Assembly: GCA_965249895.1 (NCBI GenBank)
Contig: CBDFNC010000005.1
Location: 2,604,001 to 2,668,000, forward strand
Direction of reading: 5' to 3'
DNA: 64,000 nucleotides
DNA from: CBDFNC01 sp965249895
GTDB lineage: Bacteria; Pseudomonadota; Gammaproteobacteria; Enterobacterales; CBDFNC01
A model generated the notes under the pieces. It worked only from the letters and a program-made list of their open reading frames with translations. It had not been told where the DNA came from and did no database searches. Below, in pieces: positions 42,023 to 52,226 of this stretch; the first letter of the stretch is position 1; every line of letters begins with the position of its first letter. Both the position numbers and the translations under genes were made by a program.

Positions 42023-42304
42023 ATGTTTGAAGTAAATGAATATTTCGATGGCAAGGTAAAGTCCATCGCGTTTAAAACCGAGACGCTTCCTGCTACTGCA
42101 GGTGTTATGGCGCAAGGCGAATATGAGTTCGGTACCAGCCAGAAAGAATATATGACGGTGACCAGCGGTAGCCTTACGGTCAAACTACCTGGCGCGGAAG
42201 AATGGGTGACTTTTAAGTCGGGAGAAAGCTTCGAAGTGGAAGCCAATACCAGCTTCCAGGTAAAGGCCAATGTTGAAACTTCTTACCTTTGCCTGTACGA
42301 GTAA
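42023..42304 (+). CDS. ppnP: Pyrimidine/purine nucleoside phosphorylase PpnP (YaiE)
   Basis: 93 residues from MFEVNEYFDGKVKSIAFKTE; AAGGA lies 8 bp upstream. An open frame extends further 5' but would exceed the family length. A cupin-fold cytosolic enzyme that catalyses phosphorolysis of several nucleosides. Aligned with E. coli YaiE it keeps NEYFxGKVKSI, GVMxxGEYxF, EYMTVTSGSLTVKLP and the C-terminal ETSYLCLYE. It stands alone, convergent with the EamA gene. Confidence 0.92.
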   Translation: MFEVNEYFDGKVKSIAFKTETLPATAGVMAQGEYEFGTSQKEYMTVTSGSLTVKLPGAEEWVTFKSGESFEVEANTSFQVKANVETSYLCLYE

Positions 42305-42343
42305 TACAACTCGATCTCGCTACTCATCTGACTGGCGAGATCT

Positions 42344-43225
42344 TTAGCTGACGGTCTTTTTAAATCGCAGAACACTGAATAATCCACGATAAGTCAGCAG
42401 TGCAAACAGGATCATTACGCAACCCACCAGCTTAGGCAGAGGTAACTCCTCGCCATACCAAACCATGCTCATCAACACCGTCCACACAGGCTCAAGCACC
42501 ATAATAATGGCGGCATTGGCTAAACTGGAATGTTTCTGCCCAGTGGTTTGCAGAACATAACGCAAACTGGTCGCCAACAACACACTTAACGAAAGCCAAC
42601 CCCAGATCTCCACTGGTATATGGGTGGGCCAGGACTCGAAAAGCAGCGAAAATAAAATGCCCATAGCACCGGTCACCGCCAATTGAATACAGGTGAGTAA
42701 CAAGGTGGGGATCCGCGAGGCATAGCGGGCATTAAAGTTAAAATGAAGCCCCAATGAAAACGCTGCCAGCATAAACAGTAGCTGACTGGAAGATTGATGC
42801 CAGCCACCGGATAGGGACAATAACGCAAGCCCGCTTACAGCAATAGGCATCGACAGCCAAAATCGTTTCCCTGGCTTTAAGCCAAAAATAGGCCAGGCAA
42901 GCAAGGGGGCAAATAACATGGATAAGCTCATTATAAACGCACCTTCGGCTAAGGTGTCACTGACTGAAATAGCGAAAATCCAAAGCAGCAAGGCAGTGCC
43001 TAAAATACCACCGACCCCAGCCGCCTTGGTCATATCTTTACGACTGGCTTTAGCTATGCTGCGATAACAAAAAGGCAGTAAACACAGGGATGCCAACAGA
43101 AAGCGAATACCAATAAACCCTGCTGGTGGAAGCCCCTGAATTGCTTCCTTAGAGAAAATCCAGCCTGCCGCAGCAACAATTGTGGTTAACACCAAAATAA
43201 TATCGGCGCGTTTCTCCTGCCCCAT
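42344..43225 (-). CDS. EamA/DMT-family transporter
   Basis: 293 residues from MGQEKRADIILVLTTIVAAA, with GGAG 6 bp before this ATG; a longer 5' frame is poor. Ten hydrophobic segments in two EamA repeats, with the second-repeat signature NAAIIMVLEPVWTVLMSMVW. Inner-membrane drug/metabolite exporter family. The substrate is unknown. Confidence 0.9.
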   Translation of the reverse strand: MGQEKRADIILVLTTIVAAAGWIFSKEAIQGLPPAGFIGIRFLLASLCLLPFCYRSIAKASRKDMTKAAGVGGILGTALLLWIFAISVSDTLAEGAFIMSLSMLFAPLLAWPIFGLKPGKRFWLSMPIAVSGLALLSLSGGWHQSSSQLLFMLAAFSLGLHFNFNARYASRIPTLLLTCIQLAVTGAMGILFSLLFESWPTHIPVEIWGWLSLSVLLATSLRYVLQTTGQKHSSLANAAIIMVLEPVWTVLMSMVWYGEELPLPKLVGCVMILFALLTYRGLFSVLRFKKTVS

Positions 43226-43690
43226 ATGGACTCCAAATTTAATCGGGAACGATTCATCGCAAAGCTTAATGAAGGAAATACCAAACGAACCGCTAAAGGT
43301 AACGGAAATAGGCATAGGACGCGGCATTCTAAACCTAAAGCGGAGAAAAAGAATCTGTCCGGGATGATTTAAATGTAAAAATTAAGGCTCGATATGATGC
43401 TCTTCCATTTCAGGGTTCAATATAATCTGATAGCCGTCAATCTGAGAGAGATGCGGGCGCTTTAATCACGGCCGGAACTAACGATAAGTAATCGGCTCGA
43501 TGCCTTCAGCCCCCTAAGAGATATTTTCGAACTAATTATGAATACGCCTGGTAGTTTACGCAGAACCTTTTCGACGAAGTGGCGACAGTTGTAAGGGTCC
43601 GCATACATAATCGACCGGACCTGATTATATCCGCTTTTTTGAGACCACATTAATTGCGCATCTAAACAAAGGTACTTTTTGAGGAGCGGG
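43226..43690. other. Non-coding gap
   Basis: About 465 bp without a supportable gene. A 28-codon minus-strand frame at 43382-43465 ends LSQIDGYQIILNPEMEEHH and looks protein-like, but has no start. It may be the tail of a lost gene. Confidence 0.35.
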
Positions 43691-43716
43691 AAATAAAAAA
43701 GGGAGCTATGACTCCC
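43691..43716 (-). terminator. Rho-independent terminator after the marR-type gene
   Basis: On the minus strand GGGAGTCATAGCTCCC is followed by TTTTTTATTT. It lies about 45 bp past the regulator's stop. Confidence 0.85.
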
Positions 43717-43761
43717 TGAATCTTAGTTAACGTTTTGATTCGGCTGACGACCGGATTAACC

Positions 43762-44247
43762 TTACTCTGCCGCTAATAGCTTTTTGAGTAACAAGGCTAA
43801 GGTTTCCTGCTCTTGTGATGACAAAGAGCTAAGTATCTTGTCACCATTGCTAACATGTTTGGTCACAGCCTGGTTGATGATTTCCAGGCTATAAGGGGTT
43901 AATGAAATATAAACTCCCCGGCGATCATTGGGATCTGGCTGGCGCTGTATAAAGTTTTTTCCTTCTAGCTTGTCCAGACGATTAGTCATAGCACCTGAAG
44001 TCAGCATCACCGTTTTTAATAGCTGGTTGGGCGTCAGGGTGTAAGGTTCCCCAGAGCGTAACAGAGTGGCCAGCACATCAAACTCACCAAAGTTTAAGCC
44101 AAACTCTGAAAATAATTTTTCCAGTTTTGCAGTTACAACTTTATCTAACCGTTTCAATCTACCTAAGACTGCCATGCAAGAAGGGTCTAAATCTGGTCTT
44201 TCTTTGTTCCATTGTTCTATGATGACATCAACATGGTCTTTATCCAT
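43762..44247 (-). CDS. MarR-family transcriptional regulator
   Basis: 161 residues with a MarR winged helix fold: LNFGEFDVLATLLRSGEPYT, LTPNQLLKTVMLTSGAMTNR (recognition helix), LDKLEGKNFIQRQPDPNDRR wing. Dimeric repressor type, typically sensing phenolic or oxidative ligands. It lies 127 bp downstream of an NAD(P)-binding oxidoreductase on the same strand, a likely target or co-transcribed partner. Confidence 0.92.
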   Translation of the reverse strand: MDKDHVDVIIEQWNKERPDLDPSCMAVLGRLKRLDKVVTAKLEKLFSEFGLNFGEFDVLATLLRSGEPYTLTPNQLLKTVMLTSGAMTNRLDKLEGKNFIQRQPDPNDRRGVYISLTPYSLEIINQAVTKHVSNGDKILSSLSSQEQETLALLLKKLLAAE

Positions 44248-44374
44248 AAAAGCGCCCTAGTGTGTTAGTTAACCTTGTCTTTATATCATGAATCTTCATA
44301 CTCATAAATTTAAAGGGTTGCCAGGTTTTATTCCTGACAGCCCTAATTCGCATTTTATTGACTGGCTTGATTAT

Positions 44375-45010
44375 TTAATAAGCCAAGGTGAAATAATCTC
44401 TTGGGTGCTTGGCTTGCTCAGCTTCATCCACCAAAGCTATGGCCATATCTTCCATGGAAATGGCCGAGTTACCCGCTTCATCAAGCAGTAATTCATGGCC
44501 GCCCAGACGGAATTTGCCGGTGCGTTCACCCGGTGCCAGCATGGCGGCTGGGCAGAGATAGGTCCAGTTTGCCTGGGCATCTTGTTTACATACTTCCAGT
44601 TGCTGAGTACAGGCCTGGGCAATATCAAACCAGCCAGCGCCCACGTATTTTGAGTCATTCAGCGCTAAGGTTTGGCTACCCGGTACCGTCAGGCCGCCAG
44701 CTCCCCCGGAAATAAGTAGTCGGGTTTTAGTTTGAGTTAAGCCTTGTAGCAAGTTTTTAGTTGTTTGTATCAACTCATCTTCATTGCCAGCTTGAGGACG
44801 AGTGGCCGTGATAACTATATCCTGACCTGTGCTGAGTTTAATCACGTCTTCCAGCTTGCCAGCATCACCCACCCGGTATTGAGCCACACCGGGAATTTTT
44901 GACCCAGACTCAGTTCTTTCAACGGCAGTGACCTGATGTCCTCGGCTGATAGCCTCAGTAACAATACGACGACCCATGTTTCCGTTAGCACCAAATACAG
45001 TGATTTTCAT
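44375..45010 (-). CDS. NAD(P)-binding oxidoreductase (NmrA/atypical SDR type)
   Basis: 211 residues. An N-terminal Rossmann motif KITVFGANGNMGRRIVTEAI, then VIKLSTGQDIVITATR and LLISGGAGG, mark an atypical short-chain dehydrogenase/NAD(P)H-binding (PF13460-like) protein, often annotated as a quinone/flavin reductase-like or NmrA-like protein. There is no catalytic YxxxK in the usual place. Upstream of the MarR gene; the pair suggests stress-induced expression. Confidence 0.85.
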   Translation of the reverse strand: MKITVFGANGNMGRRIVTEAISRGHQVTAVERTESGSKIPGVAQYRVGDAGKLEDVIKLSTGQDIVITATRPQAGNEDELIQTTKNLLQGLTQTKTRLLISGGAGGLTVPGSQTLALNDSKYVGAGWFDIAQACTQQLEVCKQDAQANWTYLCPAAMLAPGERTGKFRLGGHELLLDEAGNSAISMEDMAIALVDEAEQAKHPRDYFTLAY

Positions 45011-45406
45011 AATAATGTCCTTTAAATAAGATAGTGATAAATCGTTTAATCAGTCAGGCCAGGCCAGTCGATTCGATTGACTTGAAGTATATCTCTTTCG
45101 AGAAGCTTGACGTAAAGATACATCCACCTTTACTTTCAGTCAAGAGTCTTCATGTAGAGATAACAGATTATTTTTTCTTGGATTGTAAAAGTACTGTTAA
45201 ATCAGTGTTTTGATTTTAATGATAAAAGGAAGGAGAGCTGGTTAGCAAAGATGTAAGTAGGTAAATGAAACAGGCCAAGGGTCCATCAGGTTTACTTTAA
45301 AGGTGGCTAGCTTTAAGCGATTAACTTATTTTATTGTTTTCAACGATACTTCTGCGCCAGCTTGGTTGTCAGTCCGGCTTTGCACTCGTGTTCGTATTAC
45401 AACCAA

Positions 45407-45431
45407 GCCACTTGAATTTTATCCAAGTGGC
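45407..45431 (-). terminator. Hairpin after the TRAP operon
   Basis: The stem GCCACTTG/CAAGTGGC with a 9-base loop lies just beyond the dctP stop. The T-tract is weak. The rest of 45011-45406 shows nothing I can name. Confidence 0.6.
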
Positions 45432-45452
45432 CTAAGTATTTAAGCGTGTTGC

Positions 45453-46505
45453 TTAGTTCAAATAGCGCTTGTTATTTGCAGTATCGACTTCTGCCAAGAA
45501 TAGGTTAAGTAACTCTTCACCGTCTTTACCCAGGTTTTCTTTCACATATGCCTTGATCACAGGTTGAGTGGTTTCACGCATTTTATTCCTGTCTTCAGCT
45601 GACAAGGCGTTCACCTTCATCTTCTTCTTAAGACCAGATAAACCACGATCTTCCGATGCCTCTATCAGGCGGGATAACCCTCGGTTGGCACTTAAGGCAA
45701 TTTCCACCGCATCATGAATAATTTTTTGCTCCTGCTCCGTTAAACCATCATAAAACTTCTTATTCACCATAAAGGTATAAGGGGCAAATAAATGGTTGGT
45801 CAGCGTCAGGTATTTCTGAACTTCATTAAACTTGGCAAAAGAAACCGTAGGCACAGGGTTCATCTGGCCGTCGATAACACCAGTTTGCAGTGAGGAATAG
45901 ACCTCACCCCAGGCCAGGGGATATGCCTGAGCTCCCAGAGACTGAATAATTTTCTGGTGAGTTGGCAGCGTCATAGTACGAATACGCAGGTCCTTAAAGT
46001 CTTCCAGGGATTCCAACGGACGCTTGGAGTTAGTTACCGCAAAAAAGCCACCTGTATCGGGAAAACCAAGTACTTTGACATCACCTAAGTCTTTTTCAAT
46101 ATCACGCGCCAGGGCCTGACCAAATTTGCCATCCAGAACTTCATAAGTCGCGGCATTGTGGTCGAAGGCAAAAGGCACGTCCAATACACCGATTTTCGGG
46201 TAATAACCCGCCACTGCGCCAACGGAAGATAAGGTGCCCTGCAACTGACCATCTCTCACCATTTGCACATGCTCTTTCGCCGTTCCCAGTTGGTTACTAG
46301 GGAAGACTTGCACCTTAATTTCACCATTGGAAGCGGTTTCCACTATGTTTTTAAACACTCCGGTGAAGGCATGTGCAGGGTTTTCCAGCATATCTGCTTT
46401 ATTGTCGTGGCCAATACGCAGTACCTTTTCTGCCTGGGCAAATGGCGCCACGATCAGACCTGCGGCTAAGGTGGTTGCTAACAATGTTTTGGTCAGGGTT
46501 TTCAT
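45453..46505 (-). CDS. TRAP transporter substrate-binding protein (DctP family)
   Basis: 350 residues with signal peptide LLATTLAAGLIVAPFAQA. Periplasmic DctP-type receptor: KVLRIGHDNKADMLENPAHA, EIKVQVFPSNQLGTAKEHVQ, DLRIRTMTLPTHQKIIQSLG and GVIDGQMNPVPTVSFAKFNE. The Arg in the LRIRT motif is the usual carboxylate-binding residue, so an organic acid substrate is likely, but its identity is unknown. Last gene of the dctQ-dctM-dctP order, 45 bp after dctM. Confidence 0.94.
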   Translation of the reverse strand: MKTLTKTLLATTLAAGLIVAPFAQAEKVLRIGHDNKADMLENPAHAFTGVFKNIVETASNGEIKVQVFPSNQLGTAKEHVQMVRDGQLQGTLSSVGAVAGYYPKIGVLDVPFAFDHNAATYEVLDGKFGQALARDIEKDLGDVKVLGFPDTGGFFAVTNSKRPLESLEDFKDLRIRTMTLPTHQKIIQSLGAQAYPLAWGEVYSSLQTGVIDGQMNPVPTVSFAKFNEVQKYLTLTNHLFAPYTFMVNKKFYDGLTEQEQKIIHDAVEIALSANRGLSRLIEASEDRGLSGLKKKMKVNALSAEDRNKMRETTQPVIKAYVKENLGKDGEELLNLFLAEVDTANNKRYLN

Positions 46506-46550
46506 GCATTACTCCATGTAATTGTTTTTTTAATGTCAGTTTTTCGTTGC

Positions 46551-47828
46551 TTAATATCCCAAGAGCCTTGGAATAAATAAGACCATGTCTGGGAAATAGG
46601 CGATAACAAACAGCAGGGCCATTTCCCCAAATAAGAAGGGCAACAGATCTTTCGATATTGCTTCCAACCTTTCTCCGGTTACCGAGGAAAGGACAAATAA
46701 GCAGGCGCCTATGGGGGGAGTCATTAACGAAATGTTAAGCGCCAGAATAAAAACGATACCCGCGTGCAAAGGGTCCATCCCGATTTGCTCAGTCAAAGGG
46801 ATCAATATTGGCGCCAAGATAATCAGCATCACATTGATATCCATGACCATCCCTACAGTTAACAGGAGGCAGATAATCAGCAATAAGATGATATTTGGAT
46901 TGTCGGATAAAGAGATAAAGACTTCGGCAATCTCCTGTGGGATCTGGTTAAAACTCAGCCACCAGCCAACGATAGATGCAGCCCCTATGATTAGGTAAAT
47001 CACTGCAGATATTTGTGCGGTACGAACAACCATGTCATATAAGGCTTTAAATGACAGATTGCGATAAATCAAACCGCCAACCAGCAGAGCATATGCCACT
47101 GCAATAGAAGCCGCCTCTGTGGGCGTCACTATGCCAAAAACGATACCTCCCAGAATAATCACAGGCATCAGCAGAGCCAACAAGGACCCTCTGAAATGCA
47201 CCAGTATTTCAGTTAACGAAGCCCTTTGGCTCGCCTTGGGCAAGTTTTTACGTTTACCCATAGCCGCAATAATCGCCATACAAACGACGCAAACCAAGAT
47301 ACCGGGTAAAATACCTGTGGCGAACAAACCACCTATTGAAACTCCCATCAGCGAGCCATACACAACCATCAACCCGGAAGGCGGAATTGTAGGACCAATA
47401 ATTGAACCTGCAGCGGTCACGGCACAGGCATATGAACGGGTGTAACCTTGCTTTTCCATGGCAGGCACCAGTGTTCTGCCAAATGCGGCGGCGTCCGCCG
47501 TTGCCGAACCGGTAATGCCCGAGAAAAACACCGAAGCCAACATATTGGAATGAGCCAGACCACCGCGAAAATGCCCAACCAAAGCTTGAGATAAACGGAC
47601 CAGCTGACTGGTGATCCCCGTTTGGTTCATTATTTCTCCCGCCAGGATAAAAAACGGCATGGCGAGAAAGGGGAAAATATTTAGCCCGTTAAAAATCTTA
47701 CTGGGCGCCAGGGAAGTAAAATGAGAGCCGCCCATCTCAAACATGCCCGTCAGACCAGCGACTCCAAGCGCGACAGCAATAGGAGCACCAATCAACATAA
47801 GAACAAGAAAAATCGCACCGATCATCAT
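46551..47828 (-). CDS. TRAP transporter large permease (DctM)
   Basis: About 425 residues, starting MMIGAIFLVLMLIGAPIAVA. This ATG overlaps the dctQ stop (ATGA), which decides the start over a longer frame. Eleven to twelve hydrophobic segments of the DctM family, with NIFPFLAMPFFILAGEIMN, ATADAAAFGRTLVPAMEKQG and a C-terminal MTPPIGACLFVLSSVTG. It uses a sodium gradient together with DctQ. Confidence 0.95.
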   Translation of the reverse strand: MMIGAIFLVLMLIGAPIAVALGVAGLTGMFEMGGSHFTSLAPSKIFNGLNIFPFLAMPFFILAGEIMNQTGITSQLVRLSQALVGHFRGGLAHSNMLASVFFSGITGSATADAAAFGRTLVPAMEKQGYTRSYACAVTAAGSIIGPTIPPSGLMVVYGSLMGVSIGGLFATGILPGILVCVVCMAIIAAMGKRKNLPKASQRASLTEILVHFRGSLLALLMPVIILGGIVFGIVTPTEAASIAVAYALLVGGLIYRNLSFKALYDMVVRTAQISAVIYLIIGAASIVGWWLSFNQIPQEIAEVFISLSDNPNIILLLIICLLLTVGMVMDINVMLIILAPILIPLTEQIGMDPLHAGIVFILALNISLMTPPIGACLFVLSSVTGERLEAISKDLLPFLFGEMALLFVIAYFPDMVLFIPRLLGY

Positions 47829-48364
47829 AGCAATTGCCCCTCTTGGCCCAATACTGGAGTAGAAAATTGTTTTGATGCGGAACAAATATCTTCAATAGTA
47901 ACCAGTAAGGACTGGATACCCGATAGCATAAACGTGATGGGTATGGCCCCGTAGGCATACGACATTGGCAAGGCAAACACTGTGCTTAATTGACTGGCGC
48001 CTTTTTCAGCAAAGGCGATGCCCAAATAAGCAATGTAGAGAAAAAATGCGGTGGTAAGTAAACCCAGTGATATTTTAAGGATTAGTTGAACTTTCACTGG
48101 CAGGGCTTGCACCACAAATTGCAGCCCCATATGCTCCCTACCCGCTGTGCAGCAAGGTACCGCTAATAAAATCGCCCATATCATAATGTAGCGAGCTAAC
48201 TCTTCAACCCAAACCAGTTGCCAATGGAAAATGTATCTGTCCAATACACCGACCCAAACATCCAGGATCAGTGCAACCATTAACACGGCGACACAAGCCT
48301 GATTTAATTTATTCAGCCTGGTTTTAAAAATAGCTACGAGTGCTTCGAAAGCCTGCATAATCAT
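47825..48364 (-). CDS. TRAP transporter small permease (DctQ)
   Basis: 179 residues with four hydrophobic segments and the DctQ motif VWVEELARYIMIWAILLAVP followed by HMGLQF. First gene of the TRAP operon, overlapping dctM by 4 bp. The final 30 or so residues extend beyond the usual DctQ core. Confidence 0.92.
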   Translation of the reverse strand: MIMQAFEALVAIFKTRLNKLNQACVAVLMVALILDVWVGVLDRYIFHWQLVWVEELARYIMIWAILLAVPCCTAGREHMGLQFVVQALPVKVQLILKISLGLLTTAFFLYIAYLGIAFAEKGASQLSTVFALPMSYAYGAIPITFMLSGIQSLLVTIEDICSASKQFSTPVLGQEGQLL

Positions 48365-49357
48365 CCTTTACTTCACATTGCTTTAATTGTTTTTAGTCTT
48401 TGCTATATATCAGCAGGCAATTCACTGTGATCGCCAATGCCTTCCTACATCACCCAAAAGCCAACTACCTGCAATTGAAGCCGTAGTGACTGGGACTCTA
48501 TTAATTTATAAATATACAGGTTAAAAAAAAGTGACGAATGTCTCAATGTGTTAATTTTGTGTGATATTTTCTAACATAGAACAAACTATAATATTGCTAA
48601 ACAACTGTTTTAACTCATTATTTTTTATTTTTGGATATTTTAAAACTAAATAAAAACAAATAATCATGTTAGAAAGTATCATGGTAACCATGTGAAAAAG
48701 GTTATTTCCTGCGACCTGGCGAGCCCCTAATACTAAGAATTTAGTTGTTAGCAAGTCCGCATAGCACACTTTTCCTGCAAAAAGGCGCCTCCTCAGAAGC
48801 ATGCCAGCGGGCTTAAGGAAGAGCTGAAAGTCAGTCTGGTGTACCGTAAGCTCCCGGCTTACTGCTGACCAAATATGGTGGACATTTCTACAGCTGAAGC
48901 TCCCAACTAACGCTAAATTCGATGCTAGCGGGACACCCGTTGATGTTTGGATCACCCTGGTTATTTCAATCTTATATCGAACAAAGCAGGCTGTAATTCG
49001 TAGTCGCCCAATCCTCTATGGCATAGACAGGACACCACAAAGACACTTTCCGATTTACATATCAACAATTATGAAATACACAAAACTAGAACTATGGATG
49101 ATATCAACCGGCTCATCCCTGACTATAGAAAGTGGAATGAGCTCAGGCCCATCGAGTCAGCACCAAGATTAATAACATGGCCTGCGACAAAACAGCGGAA
49201 AGTAGCGAAATGGACATTCGATCACCTGTTTAGTCGGATATGAGCATGTCTTTACCAGAGGGTAACGCTAAAATTATTGTGGAATGCCTGCTTTTGGGGT
49301 CTACCAAATATAAACCAAAGTAGCATTCGGATTAAGAATAAATAAAAAGGTAACCTT
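48365..49357. other. Long gap between the TRAP operon and a chemoreceptor gene
   Basis: 993 bp with no gene I can support. A minus-strand open frame at 48551-48955 (134 codons) has low-quality composition and no family features. A 49-codon plus-strand frame (49094-49243, ending WTFDHLFSRI) is also unrecognised. This may be decayed sequence. Confidence 0.4.
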
Positions 49358-51313
49358 ATGAAAATTCGCACCCAGTTTTTACTCGCCCTATTGGCGAGTG
49401 TACTGTTTCCTATTCTCATTATTTCCGGCATGGTGGTGGTTGATGTACGCGATAGCGCCCTAACCTCTTTCGAACATTCCAGCTCCTCGGAAATATCTCA
49501 TGTAGATACTGCATTTACTCTCTACCTCAACGGTCTTGCAGAAGACGCAGCATTCCTCGCCAGTACTAAGCTTATTCGGCAGCTGGATAAATCGGTGATG
49601 GAGTACACCAATAAACCTTCCATCGACATGACCCCGATGCAGAACTCAAAAGTAGAAGCGGCGGCCTTTCAATTAATGAAAGAATTCGGTGAAGCCAGGC
49701 CCGACTTAGCTTACGTCTACCTGGGTATGGATCACGGCGGTTATATTCAGTGGCCAATCCGCAAAAATGCCGCTAATTATGACCCCAGGGTACGCCCCTG
49801 GTATACCAACTCAATAAATTCAACAACACCTACTCGAGTACCCGCCTACGCAGATTCCGTCACCGGCACACCTTTACTCGATTACCTGCAACGCTTTGAA
49901 GGGCAAGGTGGTTCATTTGGTACAGTAGGTGTCGATGTAACCCTGTCTAAACTCACCGAGATGGTGAAAACAGTCACCTTTGGTGAATCTGGTTATGTCA
50001 TTCTGGTGGAAGATACCGGCAATGTACTGGCTGACCCGAAACAGCCAGACCACAACTTTAAGCAGCTGAACTCCTTGGGTGACGCTTACGCTCAGCTGGC
50101 GGGTGCCTCAAGTGGCTTACAGCATGTGGAAATGGACGGAGAAGGCTGGTATGCCAATGTTTACATATCTCCTGAATTAGGCTGGAAATTTATCGGTTTT
50201 GTACCGGCAAGTGAGGTTTATGCCGAGTCCAATCGAATGACCACTAAGATTATTTTAATCAGCATGGTGATGCTGGTTATCTTTATGGCTGCCGGTGTCT
50301 GGTTAACCGGATTGATCACCCGCCCGATAAATACAGTGACTCAGGGACTCCAGGATATCGCTTCAGGTGAAGGGGATCTCACTAAGCGCCTTAGTGTCAC
50401 CAGCAAAGATGAATCGGGAATGATGGCGGGGGCATTCAACAGCTTTGTCGGCTCTATTAATGACATTGTGGACCAGGTAAAAAGCAATAGCAGGGAAGTA
50501 AATACCATATCCACCCGAGCCAGTAGCGTAGCCACTAAAGTAGACGAGGTTTCTCACAATCAACTGGCTGCGATTGATCAGGTCTCTGCCGCCTTTCATG
50601 AGATGGTGACTACAGCCAACGAAGTTGCGTCGAACTGTACGGAAGCTGCATCAGCAGCGGATAATGGACAGCAGCAAGTGGTTCAGGGCCGAAAGCTGAT
50701 CCAGGAAACGGTGGAAGCCGTTGGTTTATTGGAAAATATACTCGCGGAGTCCAACACAGCTATGACCGAACTGGCGGAAGAATCTAATAATATTACGGTG
50801 ATCCTCGATACCATCAGGGGCATCGCCGAACAAACCAATTTGCTGGCCTTAAACGCTGCAATAGAGGCGGCACGAGCCGGAGAGCAAGGTCGCGGGTTTG
50901 CTGTGGTGGCCGATGAAGTCAGAACCCTGGCTGGCCGCACAGCGAAATCCACCGAAGAAATAGATAAACTGTTAACCAGTCTGCGTCAACGTACCGAAAC
51001 CGTATCCAGCAAACTTTCCAGCAGCATGACCCACTCCAAGCAGACGGTGGAAAGTACAGAGCATACGAAATCCGTGTTTGAAGCAATTCAACTGTCGGTT
51101 GAAACCATCCTGGATATGACCACTCAGATTGCAACTTCTGCAGAGGAGCAGCATTTGGTTGCCGAAGAGATAAACCGGAATGTTACCGACATTCATACAG
51201 GTGCCAACGAGGCCAGTGAAGCATCGGCCCAGGCTGGTGAGAATGCCCGATTACTCCAGGATCTGTCTACTGAACTGGAGTCCCTGGTTAGCCGATTTAA
51301 GACCGAAAGATAA
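49358..51313 (+). CDS. Methyl-accepting chemotaxis protein with periplasmic dCache sensor
   Basis: 651 residues. First transmembrane segment at about 7-28, a periplasmic region of about 260 residues with dCache_1 features (YVYLGMDHGGYIQWPIRKNA, YDPRVRPWY, GTVGVDVTLSKL, FGESGYVILVEDTGNVLADP), and a second membrane segment at about 292-318. HAMP follows (QDIASGEGDLTKRLSV), then the coiled-coil signalling domain with the tip NLLALNAAIEAARAGEQGRG. The YDPRxRPWY motif is common in amine/amino-acid-type Cache sensors, so a small polar ligand is possible. No C-terminal pentapeptide. The ATG follows AAGG-type spacing. Confidence 0.95.
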   Translation: MKIRTQFLLALLASVLFPILIISGMVVVDVRDSALTSFEHSSSSEISHVDTAFTLYLNGLAEDAAFLASTKLIRQLDKSVMEYTNKPSIDMTPMQNSKVEAAAFQLMKEFGEARPDLAYVYLGMDHGGYIQWPIRKNAANYDPRVRPWYTNSINSTTPTRVPAYADSVTGTPLLDYLQRFEGQGGSFGTVGVDVTLSKLTEMVKTVTFGESGYVILVEDTGNVLADPKQPDHNFKQLNSLGDAYAQLAGASSGLQHVEMDGEGWYANVYISPELGWKFIGFVPASEVYAESNRMTTKIILISMVMLVIFMAAGVWLTGLITRPINTVTQGLQDIASGEGDLTKRLSVTSKDESGMMAGAFNSFVGSINDIVDQVKSNSREVNTISTRASSVATKVDEVSHNQLAAIDQVSAAFHEMVTTANEVASNCTEAASAADNGQQQVVQGRKLIQETVEAVGLLENILAESNTAMTELAEESNNITVILDTIRGIAEQTNLLALNAAIEAARAGEQGRGFAVVADEVRTLAGRTAKSTEEIDKLLTSLRQRTETVSSKLSSSMTHSKQTVESTEHTKSVFEAIQLSVETILDMTTQIATSAEEQHLVAEEINRNVTDIHTGANEASEASAQAGENARLLQDLSTELESLVSRFKTER

Positions 51314-51463
51314 CCTTTAGGGCATTCACGGTTTGAGCGGAGGCTGCCCTGACCCCACCAAAAAGACCGATGACCAGAACCAGCAGACTGTATTATCAGC
51401 TCCAATTTGCACGCTTGTCGCTTTGCATTCGGAACTATGAATACCCTTAGTTTGATAACAATA

Positions 51464-51997
51464 TTATGCTTTGATAAATTTATCTAATAGCGCAAAATTA
51501 GGCCTTCTAAGTGGAAATTTCATTCGTGAAGCACTCGCCAGGCCAAATAAATTTACTAACAGCATATCCACCATGCTGTCGACATAATCGGGATCTGTCG
51601 CTGATATTCTCTCTACAACGCGTTGTTTGAGCACTTCCCGAAATGCAATATTATACTGCTCAACCTTCACCTTAAATTCCGCAGGAAATGCCTCGCCTTC
51701 AATCGCACAGTTAAACATAAAACACCCCGGTGGAGAGTCAGATGAGTTAAAGCGATCGCTGGCAAAGTCGAGAAAATTACCCACACAATCACTTATTTTG
51801 TCACCACTGAAGCTGGCGAGCATTGGCTGTTCGTATTGCTTTTCATATAACTCAAGGCACAGGTAGAGCAGTCCATTTTTATTACCAAATACGCTATAGA
51901 GGCTTGTTTTACTGAGTTTTAATTCTTTGGCTATATCATCTAAAGACAACCCGGTAGAGCCATGTGTCCATATCAATATGAGGATTTTTGGGTCTGG
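51464..51997 (-). pseudogene. TetR-family regulator with damaged 5' end
   Basis: The frame reads DPKILILIWTHGSTGLSLDD, then IAKELKLSKTSLYSVFGNKN, a TetR HTH lacking most of helix 1. The normal pattern KIL(x5)LIWTHGS seems shortened by about five residues, and a TGA at 51998-52000 lies just upstream. No ATG start remains; only a TTG at 51976 could start it. The C-terminal part (LYLCLELYEKQY, PPGCFMFN) is normal. Probably non-functional, although initiation at the TTG cannot be excluded. Confidence 0.7.
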
Positions 51998-52030
51998 TCA
52001 AACTTGGATAACAGATCTATCGGGCTTGGA

Positions 52031-52081
52031 GCCGAACCCATCTCAGGGATGAGATGTTAAATGCATGGATGCGCGTTCGGC
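52031..52081. repeat. Nested inverted repeat
   Basis: GCCGAAC (52031-52037) pairs with GTTCGGC (52075-52081), enclosing an inner CATCTC/GAGATG hairpin (52039-52056). It is non-coding, between the damaged TetR gene and the DUF1330 gene. The role is unknown. Confidence 0.55.
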
Positions 52082-52226
52082 GAACCTTGCCGGCACGGGC
52101 TTCGCCCTCTTCACTTATAGAGAGGCATCTGCTCCACAGAGGCTGCTACAATTGTTACCCTGATACCCGTTATTTGATAAGTTCCGTAATTTCCCAACTT
52201 ATGATCCTTTGATTATTGCTAGGCAA

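Noticed and set aside
43382..43465. Short minus-strand frame ending in an NPEMEEHH segment
   Set aside because: Protein-like, but without a start and with no identifiable family; only noted as a possible remnant.
48551..48955. Minus-strand frame of 134 codons
   Set aside because: No ribosome binding site, no domain, odd composition; more likely chance.
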